Origin: Cochliopodium minus
Lineage: Eukaryota > Discosea > Himatismenida > Cochliopodiidae
Assembly (NCBI GenBank): GCA_024220525.1
Contig: JAMYWO010000110.1
Coordinates: 51,280-112,073, forward strand
DNA length: 60,794 bases
Direction of reading: 5' to 3'
The translations under genes and the position numbers were made by a program. Below are positions 48,734-58,628 of this stretch, piece after piece (position 1 is the stretch's first letter; each line of letters starts with the position of its first letter). The notes under the pieces are model-generated. The model was given only the letters and a program-made list of their open reading frames with translations, did not search any database and had not been told where the DNA came from.

Positions 48734-50974
48734 ATAAAAAAATAAAAAAATAAATAATAAAAATAAAGATACAAATAATAAAATTTTTTATTTGTACCAT
48801 TTCTTCTGTTAGGATCATCTGTTTCGATCAAAATTTCTTCTCCTCCTGTTTTGACTGCACTCCAAGCGTTGTCAACTGGGTCAGGTTTTTTGTTGGAATG
48901 AGAAATGTACAAGTCAGGGTCACCAGTCAATGCAACACAAACCACTTTTATCACCTTGTTTTTAGACTCTTTTGGAACCTTTTTAATTGAAAAAATAAAA
49001 AAATAATAATAATTAAATTAATAAAATAAATTATTTTACAAAAAATTTATAATATTGGTATAAAGATCCTTCGACTGTGCCCTTAATAGAATCTCCATCC
49101 TTCAAACTTTGAGGCTCTTCTTTATGGACAGAAGCCTCCTCAAAGTCTATTTTCAAAGTTTGTCCGATGATATTAACTAAAAAAAAAGTAAAATATAAAA
49201 AATTTAAAAAAAAATTTAAAACTTGAATTTCCCGGCTTTGTGTCTAAGACAGTAAAATCAAAAATAATTCCATTGAAAGTGAGGGTGATGATGTCGTCCA
49301 CAGAAAGGGAGGAATAGTTGTAACCAAACACAGAGGACAAAACTTCTACGGGATCTTCCAACTCGGAAAATTCGGGGTTGTGAGGGCGAAGTTTTACGTA
49401 CCTTGGTAATAAACAAAAAAAATCAAAAAACAATAAAAAATAAAATTAAAAAATTTGTATTTTTTTAAAAATATCTCACTCTCCTGGTGGTATCTGAACT
49501 AAACTGATATTCACCTTTTCTCCATCACTCAACAAAAGTCTGTTCATTATTCCATCAGGGATGTACACGGTGTCTTCAGGAGCGTTGAACTCGAGTACAC
49601 TAGCGATGGTGACTCTTTCTTGGTACTCTGAGTTTTCGATCGAAAAAAAAAAGGGACCCATATTACTATCTTGCATTATCTTCCATTAAAAAAATTGTTT
49701 TATAAAAACAATAAACATCAAATCGTAATTAAATAATTATTTTTTTTTTAAAATGAACACGAAGGAGATTAATAATTAAAAGTAGAAAAATAATATACTT
49801 TGTCTAGAATTTTTGGTGGCAATATAACTTGGTAAAAAAAAAAAATTAATGAAAATTTGTAAATAAATAATAACCAAAATTTTTTATTACTTTTGTTTCC
49901 TTTCTCTAGTGCATCCGAGATATTCTTCGAAATGATGTGAATGGAACCATATGCATTCAAAGTCCAAATATCTCCTTTGTCCTTGTTACCTTCTCTTTTG
50001 ATGGCTCTCACAGCAGTGTTGATGTCATACCTCTTCTGTTGCATTGTGTTCAAGTCTACGAACCTTTGCTCATCTACTTTCACAATTTTGTTATTCTTTG
50101 GATTGTTGTACTCTTCTTCAATCAGCTCACAAACATTAACATTATAAGAATTCCATCCATTGTCTCCCTTCCAAAACCTTCCATATAATTGTTATTTTAC
50201 AAAGTAATCAAGATTAGTAATACAAAATATATTTTCATTCTTTAAAATATATGAATTTTTAATTTCTTTTTTTGAAATTTCACCATTTTATCAATATTTG
50301 TTTCTCTTCTATCATTTGTGGTTCTATTTTTTGGACAATTCTTTGAGCTATACAGAATGGTCAAAATGAAAAATTAAATTGAGATTTATTCTATGAAAAT
50401 AAAAATCAATACGTCTTCTTATGAGAGGCTTTAATAAATTCCTGATTGATAATCTATGACGTGGAGGATTTTCATCATTCATAGTCGGACTATTGTTAAT
50501 AATTTCGTTATTGTTGGCAACATTGTTGTTATTCTCGATGTTTGGAATGTTATTGTGATCTATTTTGATTGATTGCATCATGGACACCGATAATGATACA
50601 TTTCCCTCTTTGATCGAATCTTCTATGGCTCCCAAGAAAAATTCCTTTGATTTCATCAGATCTAAACCCTCATGATTGGGATCAATATGGAGCAATACTT
50701 TTAATAATACATTAAATTTTAAGATTCAATACATAATATATCCTTTTATAACCAAATTTGTTGAGTTATAAAATTAAATAATCATATTACTTTCTTTGGC
50801 AACATTGATATTATATTGCAAACCCAAATTATAGCATAGACTCTTCAAAAATTTGATTTCATCTCCTTGTGGTATCTTATCATTTCCGTTGGAAAATTTG
50901 TTGAATAATTCGTGGAAATCTTTTGAAGTGATCCTCTTCTCTGATGAATAATATGTGAATAGTTTATTTCCCAT
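47273..50974 (-). CDS. WWE-UFD1-PPC-zinc-finger protein (ubiquitin/p97 pathway)
   Basis: About 15 exons from the ATG at 50974. The N-terminus MGNKLFTYYSS fits N-myristoylation, and an EF-hand-like helical segment follows. A WWE domain is assembled across an intron (ILIKWFWKGDNGWNSYNV, ELIEEEYNN, RFVDLNTMQQKRYDINTAV; near 50290-49980); WWE domains bind poly-ADP-ribose or ubiquitin-ligase partners. Then the UFD1 double-psi barrel follows: IILPPKILDK, VLEFNAPEDTVYIPDGIM, YVKLRPHNPEFSEL and DTKPG. After it come a PPC-like beta-sandwich (VVCVALTGDPDLYISHSN, YYVSVRGYKK) and TRAF-type zinc fingers (CPTCRHWVPEFSFSRHEVFC, WRCSDC, HCPKC, CDLC, CKCEQEY, CEICG, ICPYCDFPC). UFD1-PPC-zinc-finger order matches plant PRLI-interacting factor K. 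The WWE addition appears new. A link to p97/Cdc48 substrate handling is inferred. Confidence 0.88.
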
Positions 50975-51063
50975 TAAAAAGATCTGACCAATTTTTTTTC
51001 TTTTTATACTTTAAGAATGCGAATTAGATAAAAAATAATTTTGAATGTACAAAATAAAAAAAA

Positions 51064-52745
51064 ATGAATAGAAATAGTAAATTAGCATTTATTTTTTTCG
51101 CATTTTTGCTTCAATCACTTTTTATTTACTGGATGTTATTTTTGTCCGAAAGATACAATGATGAGATAGAAGAAAGGAAAAATTTTAATTTCCCCAAAAA
51201 AATATTTTTCACTTGGAAGGATTCATTGGATAATATCCCCAAAAAATCGAAATATAGAATCAATGTTGAAAAATGGAAAGGTGGGTTTTGTTTTTCTAAT
51301 AGGTTGTTTTTTTATTTTTTTTCTCAACAATTAAAAGAATTGAATCCTGATTTTGAAGTGAGATTGTTCAATGATCAAGAAATGCTCGAATATATTGAAA
51401 AAAATTTTCAATCAACACCATCCATCCTTGAAACATATAATAAAATACCAAAGGTAGTGATGAAATCTGATTTTTTCAGATATTTGATATTATATAACGA
51501 AGGAGGTGTATATTCAGATATTGATACACGTATTCTTTTTTTTTTTCAGTCCAATCTTCAAATTTAAAATAATTTTTTGTTTAAAGATCCAGTAGTCAAA
51601 GTAAAAGACTGGGTTAAAGGATTTGAAAAAGAGGAAATAGAATTGGTAGTTTCAATAGAATATGACAAAGTTGTATTGCTGGAATTGATAAATAAACATA
51701 ATCTTCAAACAACTTTCTTACCCAAATTTGCGCAATGGACGGTGATGTCGACTCAAAAAAATAAAATTTTGGAAAATATGGTGTTTGATTTAGTAAAATT
51801 ATATAGCTCAAATTCTTATGTTTGCAATGAAAATACATTGAATACGTATCAATGTGGAGGTCCTTTTTTTTGGTCAGGTATCTTTTTTTAAAAAAAAAAA
51901 TTAATTGGAAATTTAATGAAATTTGAAGAAATATACAAATCATCAATTTATATTTTGATCAGATGAGATTATGAAATCAATCAATATGGTGGTTGATGAA
52001 AAAGTTACTATCGATCAAATTGAAGAAAAAAAAACGGAACCCAATTTAGTTGGGAAAGTATTGATCCTTCCTTATGATAGATTTGGAAAAGATTTAACAA
52101 ATCACTCTTTATCAATACATCAACACAGAGGTTCTTGGGTCGACCTTTATTTTGAGTTTACTTCAAATTTACTAAAAAGAGAAAATATAACGAAAACTTT
52201 CAGAGATGGATTGGTTTATTTTCAAGAAGAACTTTATCAAGAAGTTATTGAGCAATATTCTTTGATAAATTCCTCTTTCCCAAATGATGAGCTTTATTAT
52301 TCTCTTTTTTTAAAAGGTACTTTTAAACATTTTATAAAAATTTTTTATAACTTCCATTACTACAGGAGTATCATTGATCAAATTAAAGGCATCAAATTAC
52401 GAAATAGAATCAACATTGATGAATTCATTCGTTGCTCACCCCCACAGAATTGAACCTCTCAAAGAACTTCTTATTTATTTCTACTATACAAAAAAAAATT
52501 GCCATAAAGTCGTGATGTTCGCTGAATTGGCCCTTCTCGTAAAAAATTCTGATAATTCTTTTGAATTTAAAGAAAACAGAAAATTTTCTAGTGATTTGCT
52601 TTGTAGTTGTGCACATGAAACGGGTTTTTATGACTTGGGTGAAAGAGGTTGTAAAATTGCTTTAAAAGAATCTCCAAATGACCAGAGACTCAAAAATAAT
52701 TTAGCTTTTTATCAATATTTGTTGAAACAAAACCCATCAAATTAA
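51064..52745 (+). CDS. OCH1-type glycosyltransferase with TPR-like C-terminus
   Basis: About five exons. Residues 8-27 are a signal anchor (LAFIFFAFLLQSLFIYWMLF), typical of type II Golgi glycosyltransferases. The catalytic part follows the OCH1/GT32 pattern: FPKKIFFTWKDSLDNIPKK, LNPDFEVRLFND, KVVMKSDFFRYLILYNEGG with the DxD motif YSDIDT (near 51520), FAQWTVMSTQKNKILE, CGGPFFWSDE and HQHRGSW. The C-terminal 150 residues (HPHRIEPLKELLIYFYY, FYDLGERGCKIALKE, NDQRLKNNLAFYQ) form a TPR-like region found with some glycosyltransferases. It probably transfers a hexose from a nucleotide sugar in the Golgi. The acceptor is unknown. Confidence 0.88.
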
Positions 52746-52872
52746 AATTTATTTATCTTTAATGGCAAACATACCTTCCTATTCTTTGCTATTCGGATTA
52801 CTAAATTTGAATTATTTATTTATGTTTCTTTGATGTTAAGAATGTCAAATATGAAAATCATTTTTAAGTGAA

Positions 52873-52901
52873 AAAATGACACTTTTTTTTAGTGTCATTT
52901 T
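52873..52901. repeat. perfect hairpin between two genes
   Basis: AAAATGACACT, seven T, then AGTGTCATTTT: an 11-base perfect stem just upstream of the cupredoxin-like gene and 130 bases after the glycosyltransferase stop. In eukaryotic DNA this may be a 3'-end or transposon remnant. Its role is unknown. Confidence 0.75.
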
Positions 52902-52924
52902 ATTATTCAAAATAAAAAAAAAAA

Positions 52925-53707
52925 ATGAAAGTGTTGAATTGTTTGATTTTAAAATTTATATTCTTTTCATTAATTTCATTCAGCAATTCAAGTGTTTTTA
53001 ATGTGACTGTTGGGCCAACTTCTACAACTAATATCTTTGTCCCAAATAGTATAAATTGCAGGGTGGGAGATATCATTATTTTTACTGCAAAATCAGGTAT
53101 GAAACTATCATTTGATTAATTGCTTAACATTCAAATTAAAAGAAAAAAGGTATTTCAGATCAACCCAAATATAAATTCAAAACTAAAATTTCTTTAATAG
53201 AACTGGTAAGTGAAATCGATTGAAAATTTGATTTAAATTAAAACTGTTGATAGTTGTTCAAACAAATGAAAGAGGGTAGAATACAAAATTTCAAATTTAT
53301 TAAATTTTTAAAAAATTATAAAAAATGTCAAATCACAAAGATCATGCGTCAAAAATGGAATATCTTCAGATTATCTGATAATAGATAAGCCTTTCAATTA
53401 TACAGTAACATATGGACCCACATTATACTTTTTTGATGCAATAAATTGCCCAAAAGGGATGAATTTTACTGCAAATGTGAGATCTATAGGCCAATCAAGA
53501 TTATCAACAGGAGGGATCTTAGGAATAATCTTTGCAATAGTATGTGTATTTTGCTTCATCATAGCGGCAATTATATTAACAGCATTATCTAGTTATCAGA
53601 AAAAGCAAGCACAACATGAAAAAGATTTCAAGAGGTTGGATGAATTGGAAACTTATATTAAAGTTGGACCAAACTTTGAATCGCAAATAAAAACGAATAA
53701 AAAATAA
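52925..53707 (+). CDS. membrane-anchored cupredoxin-like protein
   Basis: Several small exons, about 210 residues. A signal peptide opens the protein (MKVLNCLILKFIFFSLISFS). A plastocyanin-like beta fold follows (NIFVPNSINCRVGDIIIFTA), and its late part (YGPTLYFFDAINCPKGMNF, near 53430) keeps the C-x3-GM ligand loop of blue copper proteins. The usual first His ligand is not obvious, so copper binding is doubtful. One transmembrane helix (ILGIIFAIVCVFCFIIAAII) and a short charged tail end the chain. It resembles plant phytocyanins anchored at the cell surface. The redox or adhesion role is not known. Confidence 0.75.
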
Positions 53708-53799
53708 ACACAAACTGTGAAATAATTAAACAAATAACATTGAAAATTTTAATGCTTTTATGAAAGGGAAAATAATCACATGATAAATTCTTCTTTTTT

Positions 53800-54804
53800 T
53801 TATTTATTCAAATGAGATAAAAGTTCCTTCTCACCCCACATCTCCAAATCTCTCTTATTGGAGATCAAAACGTTCTTTACATCAGCATAACGTTGTTCAT
53901 CAAATTTGTTTCTTCTAATGAGTTTTTTCTTGGATCTATCCTTGAAGTATTGGAAAACATTGACATATTCAGGGTTCAATCTGGTGAGACCATACCAGAT
54001 GATACCGATGAAACCGTAGGTGAAAGATCCCATGTAAGTGATAGGTTCCATAATATCCCAATTCAATTCCCAAACTTTTTAATTAAAAGAAAATTTGAGT
54101 TAAATAAAAATTTTGGAAAGTGATTTGTCAATATGTATTTTTTATTGGATACTATTCACTCAATAGAAATTTTATTTTTCTTACATGTCAATCTTGTTAC
54201 CACAATAGCTTGTGCAGACATGTATGCGAATAAGGTCCATATGATGCGTTTGGATGATTTTTCAGCCTCAGCTTCAATGATATGATATTCTTTATCGAGT
54301 TTATTGAATTCTGTGACAATTTCTCCCAATTTACTTTTCTTCTCTGACAAAATGATTGCTTGTGTGTTTCCTGATGGATCCAAAACTCTATCAACAGCCT
54401 CTGTGATTGTTTTTGTGTCGATATAAACAAAATCAGTCTTTCCTTGCACCAAATGAATTATTTTTCCATTCTTTTCAAGGGTTTTGCTGGCTTCACTCGC
54501 TTCAAATCCATTTTTTTGGCAAATATCTGTGAATTCATTCCATGTCAATCTCAATTTATTTTGTCTATTCAATTCAGCCTCAACAGATGCAATATCTTTT
54601 ATAGTTCAAAAAATTATAAAAAAAAATAGATAAAACGTTGTAGCAAATTTAATGCTAACAATTTATAATTTATATTTATATTTTACTTGCAGGTTGAACA
54701 TAAAATCTTTGGAATTTCAAATCAGTAAAAGATGATTTTTTGAATTTTGGGAAAAAAGAATTTGTTTTGATGTTTTTAAAGTTAAATTTGCAAAATCTCT
54801 TCAT
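53800..54804 (-). CDS. MCU: mitochondrial calcium uniporter pore subunit
   Basis: Three exons (54804-54687, 54595-54185 and 54074-53800) give 267 residues. A mitochondrial presequence-like start (MKRFCKFNFKNIKTNSFFPK, ending near RFYVQ) is followed by a short N-terminal part and a coiled coil (EKKSKLGEIVTEFNKLDKEY). The first membrane helix (IIWTLFAYMSAQAIVVTRLT) leads directly into FWELNWDIMEPITY, which holds the DIME selectivity-filter motif of MCU, then the second helix (FTYGFIGIIWYGLTRLNPEY). A C-terminal coiled coil (RNKFDEQRYADVKNVLI) matches the family. The protein is smaller than animal MCU, because the N-terminal domain is short. It lies head to head with MICU1. Confidence 0.96.
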
Positions 54805-54886
54805 TTTTTTTTATAATATTATAAATTATGAAATATAAAAAAATAAAATTATTATATATTATTAACAACCTGCAAGTAAAATATAA
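54676..54886. repeat. 21-base inverted repeat flanking the first MCU exon
   Basis: Bases 54676-54696 and 54866-54886 are perfect reverse complements. One arm covers the MCU exon 1 donor site (plus-strand ...ACTTGCAGGTTG), the other lies in the MCU-MICU1 promoter region. A palindromic duplication or a control element are both possible. Confidence 0.85.
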
Positions 54887-54960
54887 TATATTTTAATCTT
54901 AAACACTAAAAATATAAATTAAAAAAAATTACTGTTCAAAAAAAAAACTATTTCTCATAG
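54805..54960. promoter_or_regulatory. probable shared promoter of MCU and MICU1
   Basis: These are about 155 A/T-rich bases between two divergent starts. One arm of the 21-base inverted repeat lies inside. No known binding site was recognised, and the sharing is inferred from position. Confidence 0.5.
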
Positions 54961-56744
54961 ATGGTTCTTATATTCTTTATTCATTTTATATTAATTCTCA
55001 TCTAAAAAAATACTAAATTTCTAATAGTTGAAAAATTTCAGCAAGATATTGAAGAAGAAAAACTTAAAAATAAATTACACAACAATTCAAAGGTAAATTA
55101 AAAATGAGAATGCATTCTTTTTTATATAACCAATATCAAAACCTAAATAAAGCAAATTGAAATTGAATAATTACGTCAAGGGATCACTATTTGCATGTAC
55201 ATTAGCTACAAGTGGATATTTGTCATATAAAACATTATTTGATACATCAATAATGGAGGAATCAAAAGAAATAAATTCTGATGAAAATAAAGTAACAAAA
55301 TTATCTTAAAATAAAGATATAATTAATCTTAATATGCCACCATTATGATAATATAAATAAAATTTATTATAACATTCTTTCTCATTATTCATGGCATATA
55401 GATTCTATCACAAAACCTCAGAAAAAAAGTATTTGGCAATTATGAAAATAAGATAAGGGAGACAAGTGCACCACAAAAAATATTCGACTATTTCGCATCA
55501 GTATGGTCTGATGAAGCAAAAGAATGGTTCATGACACCTGAAGATTTCATAAGATCCATCACACCATTCCACACTTATTCATCATCTCAAGGAATATGTA
55601 AGAATTCCATTTCACATTCAATGTTTATACTCTTATAAAAAGAAAATTTTTAAAATTATATTCAATTATGCAATCGATTCCTTCCAATTGAAATAGCATA
55701 TTCTTTAATTTATACTTTCTTTTGATCCTTAACACTTTTTCAATTGCAATAGCCGGAGGAAAGAGCACAAGAAAGATTGATACCAACAAAATGAAGAAAT
55801 TTTTGAATGAAATTGATTTGAACAATGATGGATTGATCTCCTACTCCGAATACATCTTCTTCATCACCTTGCTCACCATCCCCAGAGACATGGTGGAGAT
55901 CGCCTTCAAGATGTTCGACAAAGATGGAAACGGAGAAGTTGACTCAAAAGAGTTCACCGAAGTAATGAAGGTGATGAGAAAAATGAACAACGTGGCTTCT
56001 GCCTCCAGAGACGGTGGATCGCTTTCCCAAGTGAAAAAAAGAAGCATCGATATCGTTCCTTCTTTCTTTGGGAAAGATGGCAAAGGTACTTTGAAGCTCG
56101 AGAATTTTCAAGGTTTCATGGACAACCTTTTCTCCTCCATCCTTGTTTTGGAGTTCCACTTGTTGGATCCTAATGACACTGGCAAAATTTCTTACAAGGA
56201 TTTTGGAGCTTCTCTCTTATCCTTTGGCAACACTAACTTCATGGAAAAGTACTCTCAAAAGTTGGAAACTTTGCCTGACATAAGTCTCACCTTCCAAGGT
56301 AAAAAAACTCTTTTTTTTTCTTTAATGGAGTTTTTATGAACTATCTTTATTAAATTTTTTCTTTATTTTCTATATTTTACATATCTTTTGAAACATCACT
56401 TATTCGTTCACTTTTTTTGTTCAGAATTTAAAGATTTTCATTCTGTTGTCGAGAACATTGAGGTTATTGACCGTGTGGCAAAGTTGTTTCTCACTGCAGG
56501 AAAGGACTTTGGGAGAGAAGAGTTCAAAATTGCTTCCAAGGCTGCTTCAGGCGTCGATTTGACCAATCCTCAACTCGATCTCATCTTCCATCTCTTCGAC
56601 ATTGATGGTGATGGAAAGATTTCTTTCGAGGAGTGTCTCAAAGTTTTAAAAGGAAAAAAAAACAGAGGTTTGAATAAACCTAGAGATTTTGGTTTTACCA
56701 GATTCATTGAGTGTACCAAAAAGTGTTCTCAAAAAAACATTTAA
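54961..56744 (+). CDS. MICU1: mitochondrial calcium uptake protein, EF-hand gatekeeper of MCU
   Basis: Exons at about 55035-55095, 55153-55291, 55402-55597, 55753-56298 and 56425-56744. The Met codon at 54961 would be a one-codon first exon, so the start is uncertain. Diagnostic stretches are FMTPEDFVRSI-type [15 protein letters not shown] (near 55530), [17 protein letters not shown] (near 55840) and the end [17 protein letters not shown]. Three canonical EF-hand loops are seen ([36 protein letters not shown]) plus a weaker one ([12 protein letters not shown]). Animal MICU1 has two canonical loops, so calcium sensing may differ. Basic residues near the N-terminus ([12 protein letters not shown]) suit import, and a hydrophobic segment follows. 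The partner MCU lies divergently next to it. No EMRE-like gene was seen. Confidence 0.94.
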
Positions 56745-56925
56745 AAGAAAAATCAGAAATTGAATGAATAAAATTTTGGTTTTTAATTTTTTTTGTTGTA
56801 TTATTGATGAATATTTTTATTGAGGATATCATAAATCCAATCAATAGGTGAACCACCCAATAAAAAATGTTATATCTCAAGACGGTGTTCAATAGAATTT
56901 GCAAAAATAAAAAAAAAAATAGAAA

Positions 56926-57291
56926 ATGATTCAATTTAAAAAGAAGACCAAATTTTTCCTCCAAACCACCCAAATTAAAATAAACAAGATTTTCTTCCAT
57001 AATACTATCATAATGCATTATAATGATAAAAATATCAATCTGTATGATACAAAGACAAACATCTCAGGAATCATACATCATCAATATTCGAAGTATCTCT
57101 TCCAAAAGGGATTTAATAAAATAGCAAAGGAAGAAATAGAGAGGAGAAATTTGTTTGACACAAAAAAAATAGAATGGGAGAACGTGATAAAGGAAATAGA
57201 TATAGAGAAAGAAGAGATAATGTCAAGAAATATTCACATGATAAAAGATGAGAATTCAAAAGGCCATGTAAGTAGAAATATTTATAAATGA
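56926..57291 (+). CDS. small basic protein of unknown function
   Basis: An intron-free frame of 121 residues starts MIQFKKKTKFFLQTTQIKIN, which is basic and amphipathic, possibly a mitochondrial presequence. The rest is charged and helical (NKIAKEEIERRNLFDTKKIE, VIKEIDIEKEEIMSRNIH), with a His/Tyr-rich middle (GIIHHQYSKYLFQKGF). No family is recognised. Its length and coherent composition favour a real gene. Confidence 0.55.
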   Translation: MIQFKKKTKFFLQTTQIKINKIFFHNTIIMHYNDKNINLYDTKTNISGIIHHQYSKYLFQKGFNKIAKEEIERRNLFDTKKIEWENVIKEIDIEKEEIMSRNIHMIKDENSKGHVSRNIYK

Positions 57292-57458
57292 GACATATAT
57301 CTAATATTATTGAATTATCTCAAGTATTGTTGTAATAAAATTAAAAAAAAAAATGATTTTTCGTTATGAAAAGATATCAAAAAACTTAATTATAAATCTC
57401 AAAAATTTATCACTTTGTAGAGATATTAATTTATGACAAACAAATTTCAATGCTAAAG

Positions 57459-57474
57459 TAAAATTTTGAACATC
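57459..57474. repeat. end of a MITE-like repeat copy
   Basis: TAAAATTTTGAACATC is the exact reverse complement of the first 16 bases of the element at 30481. The rest of this copy is too diverged to bound. Confidence 0.5.
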
Positions 57475-57585
57475 TCTGCTATAAATCTAAAACTTTTTTA
57501 GATCAATATCACAATTTTTAAAAAAAAAAACTAAAAAATAGGACGAACTCCTTTTGATACTAAACTCAACATTTTTTAGCTTTTA

Positions 57586-58083
57586 ATGTCCTCACTCATT
57601 TACGCATGGTACAGGGTCCTCAACAAAAACACGGTGGAGCAGTCAAAGATTATGCATCTACTAAAGCACTGCACCAGTGAGCAAGTAAGCAGTTTAAGAG
57701 CCATGCTCAAGCCTGTCGAGATCGCCAAGAGTATCAAGCAGGATCCTTTGCCCATCCTTAAGAAAGAAATTGAGTTTTTTTCAGATGCTGTCTTAGGAGA
57801 TTCTTTTAAATTGGATTTCAAAGAAAGCAAAAACAATTATCTGTATATCAATGTCAACAAATGTTTTTTTCACACTTTTTTCATTGAAAATGATGTTTCT
57901 TTTTTGACCCAAGTTTTTTGTGCTGCTGACAACAAGATCTCTGAGATCACTGAATCTTCCAAGCATGGCATCGTTGCTTCCATTCCTGCTAGACTTTCTA
58001 CTAACCATAAGTTTTGTCAGTTTCGTTTTAATCGTAGGGAGTTCATTGAGAAGAATGATGGTGTTATTGATACTTTCATTTAA
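57586..58083 (+). CDS. ATC hydrolase-like protein (2-aminothiazoline-4-carboxylate hydrolase family)
   Basis: An intron-free frame of 165 residues. The C-terminal half follows the bacterial family pattern: KCFFHTFFIENDVSFLTQVFC, then AADNKISEI, a Gly, and KFCQFRFNRR, with three conserved cysteines in CFFH, VFCAAD and FCQF. The N-terminal helical part includes VLNKNTVEQSKIM and PVEIAKSIKQD. Family members open the thiazoline ring on the way to cysteine, but many relatives have no tested activity. Eukaryotic members are uncommon, and the lack of introns suggests possible bacterial transfer. An upstream exon is possible, because AG precedes the ATG closely. Confidence 0.75.
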   Translation: MSSLIYAWYRVLNKNTVEQSKIMHLLKHCTSEQVSSLRAMLKPVEIAKSIKQDPLPILKKEIEFFSDAVLGDSFKLDFKESKNNYLYINVNKCFFHTFFIENDVSFLTQVFCAADNKISEITESSKHGIVASIPARLSTNHKFCQFRFNRREFIEKNDGVIDTFI

Positions 58084-58447
58084 AAATTAAACAAATTATT
58101 AATATTCATCCTCCAACAAATTATAATGCATCTTAATACCTATTATACAATAGATGGAGTTGTAATCCAAGATATTATCTCTAATTTGAAATTATATCTT
58201 TCACTTTGGAATATGATTTTCTTTATTCAAGGAATTGTTTCCCAATTTTTATTTATTTTTGATATCTTGATCATTGTGAAGTGGTTAAAATATAAAAAAT
58301 AGTTTTATATTGAAATTTCATTACAATTCTTAATCAATAATTTTTTTTTTAAATTCAAATTTGTTGATTGACTGTAACATAGTATTTCAGTATTAACAAT
58401 TTTTGTCTTGATTTCTTATTTTAAAGATTTTGAAAAGAAAGGAACGA
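58084..58447. other. intergenic, 364 bases before the right repeat
   Basis: A/T-rich sequence. No gene, RNA or repeat was recognised. Confidence 0.55.
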
Positions 58448-58628
58448 AGTTATTTACTTTTTTATATTTTATCAGTTAAATAACAAAATAAATTATTAAA
58501 AATAAAAAAAAAATTTATTCAAATTTTTAATCTCTTTCTTTTCACAATTGTGAAAAATATTTTGTCTAACAAAACTATACTTGATAATTAGACAAAAAAT
58601 AACACTTTTCAAATCTATAAAATAACAA

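Noticed and set aside
41174-50974. Operon-like link between the NLR-like gene and the UFD1-type gene
   Set aside because: They lie on the same strand about 190 bases apart, but neighbouring genes throughout this compact genome are equally close and no shared signal was seen.
51614-51946. Minus-strand frame opposite the glycosyltransferase
   Set aside because: It is a shadow of the DxD-containing exons, which carry real family motifs on the plus strand.
56704-57018. Minus-strand frame of 104 codons rich in Phe/Leu
   Set aside because: It overlaps the end of MICU1 and the start of the small basic gene on the other strand. Its hydrophobic look comes from reading A-rich sequence backwards.
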